A stretch of DNA of 64,000 nt from Azoarcus sp. L1K30 (GCF_018122735.1 NZ_JAGRRD010000001.1:1792823-1856822), one strand, 5' to 3'. Positions 1-7,728 are shown, numbered from the stretch's first letter. Made by a program: numbers and translations. The notes: a model not told the origin generated them from the sequence alone.

Positions 1-1835
1 ATTTCGCCTGGCGCGCCGATGGCCAGCTGGCCTCCTTTGCCAGCCCCACCGCCGAGGTGCGCTTCGCCTTCGATGCGGCCGGACGAGTGTTGCGCGAGTC
101 GCAATCCCACTCCGCTCAGTCTCATGCCGATCAGGCGCAGACGGATCAGTGGCACTACGCCTGCACCCACCGCCACGGCCTCCTCGGCCAGCCCGAGGCC
201 ACCACCTATGGCGACGCCCCCAAGTGTGCGTGGCTCAGCTACGGCTCGGGCCACGTCCACGGCCTGCAGGTGGACGGCATCGCGATCGATTTCGAGCGCG
301 ATGCGCTGCACCGCGAGGTGTCGCGTAGCGTACGGCCCGAAGGCCCTGCGCTGGGCGGCACCCCCATCTTGAGGGAAACCCGCGCCTACACCGCGCTCGG
401 CCAGCTTTCACGCAGCGCACTGGCCACGACCCACGCCGAGCCCTTGATACGCGAGTACGCCTACGACGCCCACGCGCAGCTCGCCTCGATCCGCCAGCGC
501 GATGGCGCCGGCACCCGCGCCATCGCCTACGCCTACGATGCCTCGGGCCGGCTCATCGCCAGCCAGCACGGGGAGCAGCGCCACAACTACCGCTTCGACC
601 CGGCCGGCAACCGCCTCGATGTCACCATCCCCGACGGCACGCTCTCAGCCCCGGCCGATGACGACTGGGCCCGCACCGTGGCCCGTAACCTGAGCGACCC
701 CGAGTTCAACCTGCTCGGCAATAGCAAAGACGGCCGTCCTACCCCGAACACCGCACACTGGCCCGACAACCGCGTCACCGACCTCGCCGGCGTCAGCAGC
801 CGCTTCGATGGCGCGGGCAATCTGGTCGAGCGCACGCTCGCCGATGGCACGCGGCTGCAACTGGGTTACGACGGCGCGCATCGCTTGGTGGCGCTCGAGC
901 GGATCGCCCCCGACGGCACCCGAACACAGGCCATCTACGCTTACGACGCCCTCTCGCGCCGCATCGCCAAGACCGTCACCACCGGCCACGACACCCGCAC
1001 CACCCGCTACGGCTGGGACGGCGAGCGGCTGGTGTGCGAGGCGACCGACACACTCACCACCACCCTCCTCTACGAGCCCGCCAGCTTCGTGCCGCTCCTG
1101 CGAATCGAACAGGACCGGGTCGAACCCGAGGACGCGGAAGACCGGGAGAATGCACGCGAGGAAAGCGCGCTCTTTGCGCAGATGTCGACGCTGCTGGCCG
1201 CGCACGGACTGGTCGTACCCAACCCGTTCAAGCCCCAGGCCCCGACAGCACGCGTGAGCGTGTTCGTGACCGACCATCTGGGTACGCCGTTGCGGCTGGT
1301 GGATCACAATGGCAAGACGCGCTGGGCGGCACAGTCCGATGACTGGGCGGCAGTCGCGGAAGAAAACGGCGTCAGACAGCCGATCCGGTTTCAGGGGCAG
1401 TGGCTCGATGAGGAGTCCGGGCTTTATTACAATCGGTACCGGTACTACGATCCACGGCAGGGGCGGTATGTGACGCAGGATCCGATTGGGTTGATGGGGG
1501 GTGTAACCTCCTATTCATATGGCAAGGAAAATCCAATTAGTTACATCGATGCAAGAGGACTCTCTCCTGATCCAATAGGGAAATGCAACAAAGGCGCAGA
1601 CGCACAACTAAAACAATGTCTTGAAATTGCTCACGATCTATATAGCGACATGGAGGGAAAATTTGATAACGCATGCAAAACCGCTTGCAGCAATCTCGGC
1701 CCTGAATATGGAGGAAACGCCTCTTGCGAGGTGATATGTGGGGCAGGACTAGAGCCTTCAGTCGCCTTAACCTATCTTCAGTACATGGGAATGGTTGCTG
1801 GTTGCTATGCCGTCTATAACGCAAAGTGTCTTTAG
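1..1835 (+). CDS. RHS-repeat protein, C-terminal part (5' end outside the window)
   Basis: The frame is open to the left edge, so only the last ~611 residues are seen. They carry YD/RHS repeats (for example YAYDASGRL, YRFDPAGNRL, LGYDGAHRL) and then the conserved RHS core end (VTDHLGTPLRLVD, GLYYNRYRYYDPRQGRYVTQ, DPIGL). By family knowledge the repeats form a shell around a variable C-terminal toxin. Here the tip starts right after DPIGL near position 1500 and runs about 110 residues with eight cysteines. Base composition drops from very GC-rich core to clearly AT-richer tip, which is typical of an exchanged tip. I do not recognise the tip fold, so toxin activity is inference. No PAAR, VgrG or export signal is visible because the N terminus is missing. 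Confidence 0.9.
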   Translation, partial: FAWRADGQLASFASPTAEVRFAFDAAGRVLRESQSHSAQSHADQAQTDQWHYACTHRHGLLGQPEATTYGDAPKCAWLSYGSGHVHGLQVDGIAIDFERDALHREVSRSVRPEGPALGGTPILRETRAYTALGQLSRSALATTHAEPLIREYAYDAHAQLASIRQRDGAGTRAIAYAYDASGRLIASQHGEQRHNYRFDPAGNRLDVTIPDGTLSAPADDDWARTVARNLSDPEFNLLGNSKDGRPTPNTAHWPDNRVTDLAGVSSRFDGAGNLVERTLADGTRLQLGYDGAHRLVALERIAPDGTRTQAIYAYDALSRRIAKTVTTGHDTRTTRYGWDGERLVCEATDTLTTTLLYEPASFVPLLRIEQDRVEPEDAEDRENAREESALFAQMSTLLAAHGLVVPNPFKPQAPTARVSVFVTDHLGTPLRLVDHNGKTRWAAQSDDWAAVAEENGVRQPIRFQGQWLDEESGLYYNRYRYYDPRQGRYVTQDPIGLMGGVTSYSYGKENPISYIDARGLSPDPIGKCNKGADAQLKQCLEIAHDLYSDMEGKFDNACKTACSNLGPEYGGNASCEVICGAGLEPSVALTYLQYMGMVAGCYAVYNAKCL

Positions 1836-1849
1836 GTGAGGTTTCTACA

Positions 1850-2083
1850 GTGCTCCCCATTTATGAAAATAGTCGCGACCATTTGGAGGGCGCAAAAATT
1901 CTATGGTGGCTTATTCAAATCAATGCTGCCTTATGGTTTCTTATGCTAGGCACGCTTGCTCGGGAAGATGAATCGTTATCAAATACTGGAATGGCCATCA
2001 TTGGATTACTCTTCGCAGGAGTTCTCGAATATATTTCATACAAAAATATTTACAAGAAGTATATTCGCCAGATAAACAACTAG
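1850..2083 (+). CDS. Small two-helix membrane protein, candidate immunity to the Rhs tip
   Basis: This 77-residue protein has two hydrophobic segments, roughly residues 18-39 (ILWWLIQINAALWFLMLGTL) and 46-62 (TGMAIIGLLFAGVLEYI), and a basic C terminus. The GTG at 1850 is preferred because a purine-rich AGGTGAGG lies about 8-10 bases upstream; an in-frame GTG at 1826 would overlap the rhs stop. It follows the rhs tip directly and shares its low GC content. In rhs and other polymorphic toxin loci the gene directly after the tip usually encodes the immunity protein. That role is inferred from position only; no family is recognised. Confidence 0.55.
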   Translation: MLPIYENSRDHLEGAKILWWLIQINAALWFLMLGTLAREDESLSNTGMAIIGLLFAGVLEYISYKNIYKKYIRQINN

Positions 2084-2085
2084 TT

Positions 2086-2207
2086 CTTACTAAAAAGAAG
2101 GTTGGGTGCCGTACATGAGCATTCCTCTGAAATCCGCTCTACAGCTGGTTTTCGAGAAACATCGTGCCGGAATTCCATGTACGGTTACCAACCTACTTCT
2201 TAGTAAC
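2086..2207. repeat. Imperfect palindromic element with 32-bp arms (MITE-like)
   Basis: The left arm 2086-2117 and right arm 2176-2207 are inverted repeats that match at 26 of 32 positions by eye. The inner ends CCGTACATG / CATGTACGG and the block AGGTTGG / CCAACCT are perfect. A 58-bp centre holds no recognisable gene; a 35-codon ATG frame (2115-2222) runs through it but looks accidental. The size (~122 bp) and structure fit a miniature inverted-repeat element or a long RNA hairpin. No target-site duplication was identified. Confidence 0.6.
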
Positions 2208-2340
2208 GCTCAGAAAATTTAGGACAGGCCGAGTCAAACCACATTTAATGGAGACGCCGGTGTGATGGACAAATCTGCGTTACATTCGGTCTTTTCGGTA
2301 GCCTACCCACACCATCACTCAGCGTAGGTGGAATGGACGA

Positions 2341-2598
2341 ATGAACTTGTCACTGGGCGCGCTCGCAATCGCAGTCACACTTAACCTTGCCTATGCCATC
2401 CTTGGCATAATTGCCTTTACACACGCTGACCGGAAAAATGACTCAGGACTATCTCCCATTCTTTCTCTCACCCTATGGTGGCCGTTCTATGACATATATG
2501 ATGAGCACGGGAAACGGCTCTGCACGGCGGGTCGTTTGACTCTCCTGCTGACTGGGGCAATGTACTTGATTGCGTGGCAGATCCCAGACACTTGGTAA
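2341..2598 (+). CDS. Small membrane protein of unknown function
   Basis: An 85-residue protein starting with ATG. The first ~27 residues form a hydrophobic helix (LGALAIAVTLNLAYAILGII), a second apolar stretch follows at about 39-50 (PILSLTLWWPFY), and a third lies near the C terminus (LTLLLTGAMYLIAWQI). It sits between the palindromic element and the second rhs fragment and is AT-richer than the housekeeping genes here. It may be a former immunity gene stranded by rhs recombination, but no homologous family is recognised. No strong Shine-Dalgarno sequence is seen; GGTGGAATGGACGA lies just upstream of the ATG. Confidence 0.5.
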   Translation: MNLSLGALAIAVTLNLAYAILGIIAFTHADRKNDSGLSPILSLTLWWPFYDIYDEHGKRLCTAGRLTLLLTGAMYLIAWQIPDTW

Positions 2599-2660
2599 GG
2601 ATCGATATAGCTCGTCGTCAAGAATGGGGAGCCAAGAATAGAAGTAGACCACATTAGTAC

Positions 2661-3065
2661 CACGACCTCCTCGGCCAGCCCGAGGCTCCGAAAGCACCGG
2701 TGATCGTGTTCGTGACCGACCATCTGGGCACACCGTTGCGGCTGATCGATCACAACGGCAAGACACGCTGGGCGGCGGTCGCGGAAGAAACTGGCGTACA
2801 GCAGCCGATCTGGTTTCAGGGGCAGTGGCTCGATGAGGAGTCCGGGCTTTATTGCAATCGGTACCGGTATTACGATCCATGGCAGGGTCGGTATGTGACG
2901 CAGGATCCGATTGGGTTGAGGGGTGGAGTAAACACCTACAGCTATGTTAACGAGAGTCCGGTTTCAAGAATCGACCCGCTTGGACTTTGGAATTTTGTTT
3001 TCAATGCTGGAGCCCACGGCATTGGAAGCTCTTTACCATTGAGCGTAACAGTACCCGCAAAGTAA
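2661..3065 (+). pseudogene. Orphan rhs fragment with internal deletion and short tip
   Basis: The reading frame joins a piece matching positions ~174-200 of the upstream rhs gene (HDLLGQPEA) directly to the conserved core end (IVFVTDHLGTPLRLID, YRYYDPWQGRYVTQ, DPIGLRGG). Compared with the complete copy, about 1 kb is missing in frame. A GTG at 2700 could start a 121-residue product, but no convincing ribosome site is present. After the core the tip is only about 25 residues. The core is nearly identical to the first copy apart from scattered substitutions and lacks its seven-residue QSDDWAA segment. It is best read as a displaced rhs C-terminal cassette that serves as recombination substrate, now probably not functional. 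Confidence 0.75.
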
Positions 3066-3070
3066 TCAAA

Positions 3071-3274
3071 ATGCTAGATGCTATCGGTATTGGACTTGTT
3101 ATTGCGGGAGTGCTCGTAGCCCTCATCGGAGACAAGGCAGTAGCTACTACAAAAGGGCCGCTAGGCAAACTGTTCTCTAGGCCACCTAAAATGGCTAGCC
3201 GCTTAAAGGTGGCTATTGTGTTAGCACTGATTTATTCCGGATTAGTGCTTTTGACATCAACAAACCCCTCCTAG
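3071..3274 (+). CDS. Small membrane protein, candidate orphan immunity protein
   Basis: The open frame extends upstream to 2987, but it overlaps the rhs fragment there. The ATG at 3071 gives a 67-residue protein with two helices, at about residues 3-20 (AIGIGLVIAGVLVALIG) and 46-63 (VAIVLALIYSGLVLLTS), separated by a basic loop. It starts 5 bases after the stop of the orphan rhs fragment, the usual place for an immunity gene. No clear ribosome binding site is visible. Function is unknown and the immunity role is inference from position. Confidence 0.45.
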   Translation: MLDAIGIGLVIAGVLVALIGDKAVATTKGPLGKLFSRPPKMASRLKVAIVLALIYSGLVLLTSTNPS

Positions 3275-3410
3275 CAGGGCAGGGCAATCGCACCTTCACG
3301 TTAAGATCCCGAGCAACTCGGCCCTGAACCCGTCAATCGTCGAAGCAAATATGTGCTTGGGTTTGATACTCGCTTGTTTGATGAAAATTTGGGCAGAGAT
3401 CATTGAATGC

Positions 3411-3767
3411 CACGGTCTGAAAGCCCTGCGCTGGGCGGTGCTCCCATCCTATGAAAAACCGCACCTACACTGCGTTCGGCCAGCTATTCTCTGCGTCCGT
3501 ACAGTCGGAGATAAGTGCGGGGACGAAGAAATCGGGATCGGCACCAACTGGATGAAGGAGAAATTCAAGACCGTGAAGAAATGGCCGGGGCTAGGCGACT
3601 GGGTTGATGTCTCTGGCGACATCCTTTGTATCGATCCGAACGCGGCGGTGAAAACAGTCGCAGGTGAGACAACGCACCAGCTCGAGAATAGCGGCGGATT
3701 GCTGGGTGGTGCGACGGATGCTGCCAAAAACCGAAACCGTAGAATCGACGAAGCATCAGGATACTGA
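3411..3767 (+). pseudogene. Rhs remnant A fused to an unknown tip-like segment
   Basis: Bases ~3411-3497 match the rhs segment at ~340-415 (RPEGPALGG...RAYTALGQL), with frameshifts. The sequence after it (CAGTCGGAGATAAGTGCGGG...) is shared with the second remnant at about 4725-4775 but not with the intact rhs gene, so both remnants end at the same junction. A frame open from 3351 continues through 3767 and encodes a hydrophilic ~80-residue segment (WMKEKFKTVKKWPGLGDW, GGLLGGATDAAKNRN). This may be a decayed or displaced toxin tip. It ends two bases before the ankyrin-like gene at 3769. There is no recognised domain and probably no functional product. Confidence 0.55.
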
Positions 3768-3768
3768 C

Positions 3769-4374
3769 ATGCCCAAGCATATACGGATAATCACCCTTTC
3801 CATGGCGGTAATCTACGGTCTTGTGGCTCTTGCCATCAATATCTACTTGCCCTACGGAAATCACGTCTTCACTGCTGCAAGCGGTCGCTCTCCTAAAGGC
3901 ATGGAGCGCCTCTTCTTGTCTCCTGTTGTGTCACGTTTCTTTCTTTCCGTTTTTCCGATCCAGTGCGGTTACTCCGTGATGGATGAAGCCTGGGTCATCC
4001 ACAAGGATACGGCGGACAACCTCGGTCTGATTGCAATAATTCGCATCATTGACGAGAAGATCAAACTGGGAGAATTGTCCGAATCTGACTTCAGCCTGGT
4101 CTTCGCACGCCGCCTGATTGGCCAGTGCAACCCCAACGATTTTCCGCCTGATGACTATCCACCACTATTTCACGCGATCTTGACCCAGAGGGAGGACCTT
4201 GTTCGCTACCTTGTGGCGAACAAGGCCGATCTGAAGCTACGAATTTTGCAACCGGGGAAGCCGACGGATGGGATGAGCGCACACGACTTCTCGATTCATC
4301 TCATGAATAGAGCTACTGATCCAAAATCGAAGGAGGCGCTATTCAGAATCTCAAATCTATTGATGACTGACTGA
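3769..4374 (+). CDS. Membrane-anchored ankyrin-like protein, paralogue 1 (candidate immunity protein)
   Basis: A 201-residue protein. The ATG at 3769 is preferred over an upstream in-frame start because AGGA lies about 8 bases before it and the protein then begins with an N-terminal helix (residues ~7-24, ITLSMAVIYGLVALAINIYL). The C-terminal half contains an ankyrin-type pattern (YPPLFHAILTQREDLVRYLVANKADLKLR). It is clearly related to the protein at 4779-5423: both share LPYG-[ND]-H, a SRFFL motif, [QE]-C-[ND]-PN-[DS]-F, a [FY]-x-AIL helix and a [KR]-x-x-DG motif. Ankyrin-type proteins occur as immunity proteins in polymorphic toxin systems, so this role is plausible given the rhs fragments around it, but it is not shown here. 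Confidence 0.7.
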   Translation: MPKHIRIITLSMAVIYGLVALAINIYLPYGNHVFTAASGRSPKGMERLFLSPVVSRFFLSVFPIQCGYSVMDEAWVIHKDTADNLGLIAIIRIIDEKIKLGELSESDFSLVFARRLIGQCNPNDFPPDDYPPLFHAILTQREDLVRYLVANKADLKLRILQPGKPTDGMSAHDFSIHLMNRATDPKSKEALFRISNLLMTD

Positions 4375-4520
4375 TCGGTTGATTGAGAAGTGAGAAAGGT
4401 CGTCAATCGCAGAGTCCAACGAGTTAATCAGCCGTCTGCTTTGCACAGTAGAGATCGCTACTTTGCAGCGAGACCTAATCGCTCTGATCGCTGCGGTGGC
4501 GTCGGAGCAGACACCGTGGG

Positions 4521-4738
4521 CAGGTCCTAGCATAGTGGCGGCCGGCTACGGCTCGAGCCACCTCCACGGCCTGCACGTGGTCGGCATCGAGATCGATTTC
4601 GAGCGCGATACGCTTCACCGCGAGGTGCCGTGCAGCGTACGGCCTGAAGGCCCTGCGCTGGGCGGCGCCCCCCATCCTGAGGGAAGCCCGCGCTTACACC
4701 GCGCTCGAGCAGCTTTTCACTGGGTCAATACAGTCTGA
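4521..4738 (+). pseudogene. Rhs remnant B
   Basis: Bases from about 4544 match the rhs core at ~239-410: YGSSHLHGLHVVGIEIDFER is the counterpart of YGSGHVHGLQVDGIAIDFER in the intact gene. The frame is then broken near GGAP. The 5' boundary CAGGTC-TAG-TAGTGGC is shared with remnant C at 5438, and the 3' junction sequence is shared with remnant A. It lies directly in front of the second ankyrin-like gene. A frame of 91 codons (4463-4738) runs across it but would give a chimeric product without function. Confidence 0.75.
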
Positions 4739-4778
4739 GAGACGTGCGGGGACTAAAATAATCAGGACCGGCACTAAG

Positions 4779-5423
4779 GTGAGGGTTTCGTTCGTGAAGA
4801 AGGTTGCTTGGTGGACAGCAGGAGTGGTAAGTGTGTCGGTTGTCGGATACGCATTTGTTGATAATGCGCGGCTGCCGTATGGAGATCACATCGTAGTTGC
4901 AACGAACTTGATGGGGCACGCATTCCCGAAACATCCACTTATCTCGAGGTTCTTCTTGTTGGCAAAAAAGGATCCGAACTGTCGGTTGGTCGGGACGGCT
5001 AACAACGCAATGATCTCAATCGAGAACGGGCGCTTACAGTTCTTGATGGCGGCATGGGAGCGGGAGATCGCAACTGGTTGGAAGCGAAAAGTTGATCGGA
5101 ATTTGCTTCGATCAATGTTATACGAGGCAATCGCAGAGTGCGATCCGAATAGTTTTTCTAAAGCTATTGGCCCGTTCCGACCTTTAACCTACGCCATTTT
5201 GTCGCGAGACACAGATTTGGTGGAGAAGTTATTGGATCGTGGTGCTGATCCTATGTTGAGGATTGATACACCAGGACGGCGTGCCGATGGAGTAAATCTG
5301 ATCGAATTCGCGGAAATAACTGGGGACAAGCTGACGAGTTCAGATGATGTGGAAAGCCTTAACCGGATCATCTGGCTCATGCGGTCGCATGTAATTTCGC
5401 GCAAAGAGTTGAGACACAAATAG
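4779..5423 (+). CDS. Membrane-anchored ankyrin-like protein, paralogue 2 (candidate immunity protein)
   Basis: A 214-residue protein starting with GTG at 4779. A second in-frame GTG at 4794 has a better ribosome site (AAGGTGAGG about 8 bases upstream) and still leaves the N-terminal helix intact (VAWWTAGVVSVSVVGYAFV). The rest is predicted outside the membrane, with a C-terminal ankyrin-like pair of helices (LTYAILSRDTDLVEKLLDRG, then ADPMLR). It aligns over its whole length with the protein at 3769-4374, with moderate divergence. Each paralogue is preceded by the same type of rhs remnant, so the unit was duplicated. Function is inferred only from context and could be immunity to a related toxin. 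Confidence 0.7.
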   Translation: MRVSFVKKVAWWTAGVVSVSVVGYAFVDNARLPYGDHIVVATNLMGHAFPKHPLISRFFLLAKKDPNCRLVGTANNAMISIENGRLQFLMAAWEREIATGWKRKVDRNLLRSMLYEAIAECDPNSFSKAIGPFRPLTYAILSRDTDLVEKLLDRGADPMLRIDTPGRRADGVNLIEFAEITGDKLTSSDDVESLNRIIWLMRSHVISRKELRHK

Positions 5424-5437
5424 AGCGGCGCCGAGGT

Positions 5438-5580
5438 CAGGTCTAGCTTAGTGGCACCCGGCTACTGCTCGAGCCACCTCCACGGCCTGCACGTGGACGG
5501 CATCGATTTCGAGCGCGATACGCTTTACCGCGAGGTGTCGCGCAGCATACGGCCCGAAGCCCCTGCGCTGGGCGCCTCTC
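5438..5580 (+). pseudogene. Rhs remnant C
   Basis: This is the third degenerate copy of the same rhs segment (YCSSHLHGLHVDGIDFERDTLYREVSRS). It starts with the same boundary sequence as remnant B and stops at about GALGA just before the DUF192 gene. No ankyrin-like gene follows; the accessory region ends here against housekeeping genes on the other strand. It looks like the edge of a duplication array. The open frame that continues to 6752 on this strand is antisense to real genes. Confidence 0.7.
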
Positions 5581-5600
5581 CCGACTTGGCCACAGACACG

Positions 5601-6068
5601 TCAGCGCCCGGCCGGCAGGCGCTCGATGCCACGCACCGCATCGCCCACCTTGAATCCACGTTCGCGAAACCAGCCCTGGTTCATTTCCAGCGCATAACGT
5701 GCGGGCCCGGCAGCGCAGTGGCTGTCCTCGGTCTGGGGCAACATGTCCTCGATATTCAGGATGCGGCCCTTGTCATCGAGAAAGGCCACCGACAGCGGCA
5801 GCAGCGTATTCTTCATCCACATGCAATGCCTCGCATCCTGGGTGAACACGAACACCATCCCATGCTGGAGCGGCATGCTCTTACGGTTCATCAGGCCGAG
5901 CTGCCGGTCCTGATCGGTGAAGGCCACCTCGGTTTCGATGCGGAACATCCCCAGCCCCAACTCGGTCGTCGGCATCTGTGCGCCGACCATGGCGGGCATC
6001 CACGCCGCCAGCACGCAACCGACACGAAGGACCCGCCCGACCTCACGCCTCATGTTCATCGACTCCAT
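5601..6068 (-). CDS. DUF192 family periplasmic protein
   Basis: A protein of up to 155 residues with an N-terminal signal-like helix (VLRVGCVLAAWMPAMVGAQ) and then the DUF192 domain: FRIETEVAFTDQDRQLGLM, the central CMWMKNTLLPLSVAFLDDKG block, and the C-terminal YALEMNQGWF...VGDAV. Family members are ~115-residue secreted or periplasmic domains of unknown biochemical role. Three ATGs compete (6068, 6059, 6053). GGATGGAG is best spaced (9 bases) from the one at 6053, so the real protein may be five residues shorter. It lies 27 bases downstream of rluE on the same strand and may be cotranscribed. Confidence 0.88.
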   Translation of the reverse strand: MESMNMRREVGRVLRVGCVLAAWMPAMVGAQMPTTELGLGMFRIETEVAFTDQDRQLGLMNRKSMPLQHGMVFVFTQDARHCMWMKNTLLPLSVAFLDDKGRILNIEDMLPQTEDSHCAAGPARYALEMNQGWFRERGFKVGDAVRGIERLPAGR

Positions 6069-6095
6069 CCGTCACCCATTGAATTGGCGCCGATT

Positions 6096-6713
6096 CTAAC
6101 GCCTGTGGCTGCCTTGCCGACGGCCGTCGCGCGAACGCAACGGCGCCGCCGCACGCTGCGCCATTGCGGCCGGCACCGGCACCTCGCGCCACTGTCCAGG
6201 CAGGAGGCCATCCAGCGTCCACTCGCCGATCCGTGTGCGCACCAAGCGCAGCGTGGGCAGCCCCACCTTCGCCGTCATGCGCCGAACCTGGCGATTCTTG
6301 CCTTCGCGCAGCACGATCTCCAGCCATGCGGTGGGCACCGTCTTGCGAAACCGTACGGGCGGGTCACGCGGCCACAACCAGTCCGGTTCGCCCGCTACCC
6401 GCGCTTCGCACGGCAAGGTGACGAAATCGCCGAGGTCGACGCCCGCGCGCAGGCTGGCGAGCGCCCCGTCGTCCACTACCCCCTCCACCTGCACCAGATA
6501 GGTCTTGGGCAGCTTGTGGCGGGGGTCGGCAATGCGGTGCTGAAGACCCCCATCGTCGGTCAGCAACAGCAAACCTTCACTGTCGGTATCGAGCCGACCG
6601 GCGGCGTACACACCGGGTACCGCGACATGGTCCTTGAGCGTCGCCCGCCCGGCCTCGTCGGTAAACTGGCACAGCACGCCATAAGGCTTGTTCAGAAGAA
6701 TCAGTCGGGTCAT
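6096..6713 (-). CDS. rluE: 23S rRNA pseudouridine synthase, RluE-like
   Basis: A 205-residue RsuA/RluB/C/D/E/F-type pseudouridine synthase. It opens with MTRLILLNKPYGVLCQF, and the catalytic motif GRLDTDSEGLLLLTDDG carries the Asp that attacks uridine. Later blocks match the family (KTYLVQVEG, REGKNRQVRRM, RTRIGEWTL). No S4 RNA-binding domain is present, as in RluE. The ATG at 6713 is chosen because GGGGAC precedes it and the protein starts at the conserved fold; the frame is open to 6761. RluE modifies U2457 of 23S rRNA in E. coli; the exact target here is inferred. The C-terminal ~20 residues are basic and may contact RNA. Confidence 0.88.
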   Translation of the reverse strand: MTRLILLNKPYGVLCQFTDEAGRATLKDHVAVPGVYAAGRLDTDSEGLLLLTDDGGLQHRIADPRHKLPKTYLVQVEGVVDDGALASLRAGVDLGDFVTLPCEARVAGEPDWLWPRDPPVRFRKTVPTAWLEIVLREGKNRQVRRMTAKVGLPTLRLVRTRIGEWTLDGLLPGQWREVPVPAAMAQRAAAPLRSRDGRRQGSHRR

Positions 6714-6786
6714 CTTGCGGTCCCCGTGCCGCACGGACAGCGCACTTGCTGATATCGACATCGCATCGACATGCGTCCACCTGCGC

Positions 6787-7728
6787 TCATCCCAACGTCA
6801 CCTCACTGGCAGGCGCTCCATGCAACACGCGCAGACGGCTGGTGAAATGACGGGCGATTCTCCCCGGTGCCGGGCTGCGAGCAATCGACACATGCCAGTC
6901 ACACCGATACTGCAAGGTATCGGAGGGTATACGTTTCAGCACCCCTGCCTGCTCGAATGACAGTGCGTAGTGTTCGGGCAAGAAGCCCAGGTAGCGCCCC
7001 GAACGGATCAGTACCACGCTGCCTTCCTGCTCGTGCGCCCTCGCGGCGGGCTGCAGCCCGAGCCGCCAGAAATGTTCCATGTTGGGCGAATGATAGCCGA
7101 GGCCGACAAAGTCGGCCTTACGCAGGGTAGCGTCGTCGAGCGCAATGCCCGCGCGCAGCAACGGATGATCGGGCGCCCCATACAACGACATCTGTTCCGA
7201 GAACAGGGGCCAGCTCAGAAGGCTCTCGCTGGCCCGGTGAAAAGGATGAATCGCCACCTGGAACAGGCCTTCAAGCAGCCCCTTCTCGATCGCGATCGTC
7301 CCCGACACGTGAAGGTTCAGCGTGACGCCGGGCGCTTCGACGCCAAAAGCGGCGATGGCTTCCGCCAGTTTGCATTCCGGATTGGTCACGAACTTGTCGA
7401 ACACGGCCAGATTCAACTCACCACGCATGCCGCCATGCAAACCGGCGACTTCGCGCCGGAACCCCTCGATCTGCGACAGCAGCCGCCGGGCCGCGTCGAG
7501 AACCGTCCCGCCCTCCTCCGTGAGCGCAAAACCTGAGCGGCCACGCTCGCACAGGCGCACACCGAGGCGGATTTCAAGGTCTTTCAAATGACGGCTGATC
7601 ACCGAGCGACTGATGTTCAGTCGCAACTCGGCAGCAGCAAGACCACCGGATTCGGCAATCGCAATGAATATTCTCAGCAAGCGAAGATCCGCTTCGGCAA
7701 GGCTGGTGAGCAAGGCACGGGGTTTCAT
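6787..7728 (-). CDS. LysR family transcriptional regulator
   Basis: A 313-residue regulator. An N-terminal winged helix-turn-helix occupies about residues 12-70 (LRLLRIFIAIAESGGLAAAE, SRSVISRHLKDLEIRLGVRL, FALTEEG). The rest is a periplasmic-binding-protein-like effector domain from about 100 to 300. It is divergent from the ABC importer at 8061 with a 332-base shared intergenic region, the standard layout of LysR regulators and their targets. It is therefore the likely local regulator of the uptake genes. The effector is unknown. The downstream sigma-54 promoter would also need a sigma-54 activator, which LysR proteins normally are not, so two layers of control are possible. Confidence 0.9.
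   Translation of the reverse strand: MKPRALLTSLAEADLRLLRIFIAIAESGGLAAAELRLNISRSVISRHLKDLEIRLGVRLCERGRSGFALTEEGGTVLDAARRLLSQIEGFRREVAGLHGGMRGELNLAVFDKFVTNPECKLAEAIAAFGVEAPGVTLNLHVSGTIAIEKGLLEGLFQVAIHPFHRASESLLSWPLFSEQMSLYGAPDHPLLRAGIALDDATLRKADFVGLGYHSPNMEHFWRLGLQPAARAHEQEGSVVLIRSGRYLGFLPEHYALSFEQAGVLKRIPSDTLQYRCDWHVSIARSPAPGRIARHFTSRLRVLHGAPASEVTLG

Noticed and set aside
2115-2222. 35-codon frame inside the palindromic element
   Set aside because: It has no ribosome site, overlaps both repeat arms and has no similarity that I recognise.
5451-6752. Open frame of 433 codons on the plus strand starting in rhs remnant C
   Set aside because: Only its first ~45 codons are rhs-derived. The rest is antisense to DUF192 and rluE, both well supported.
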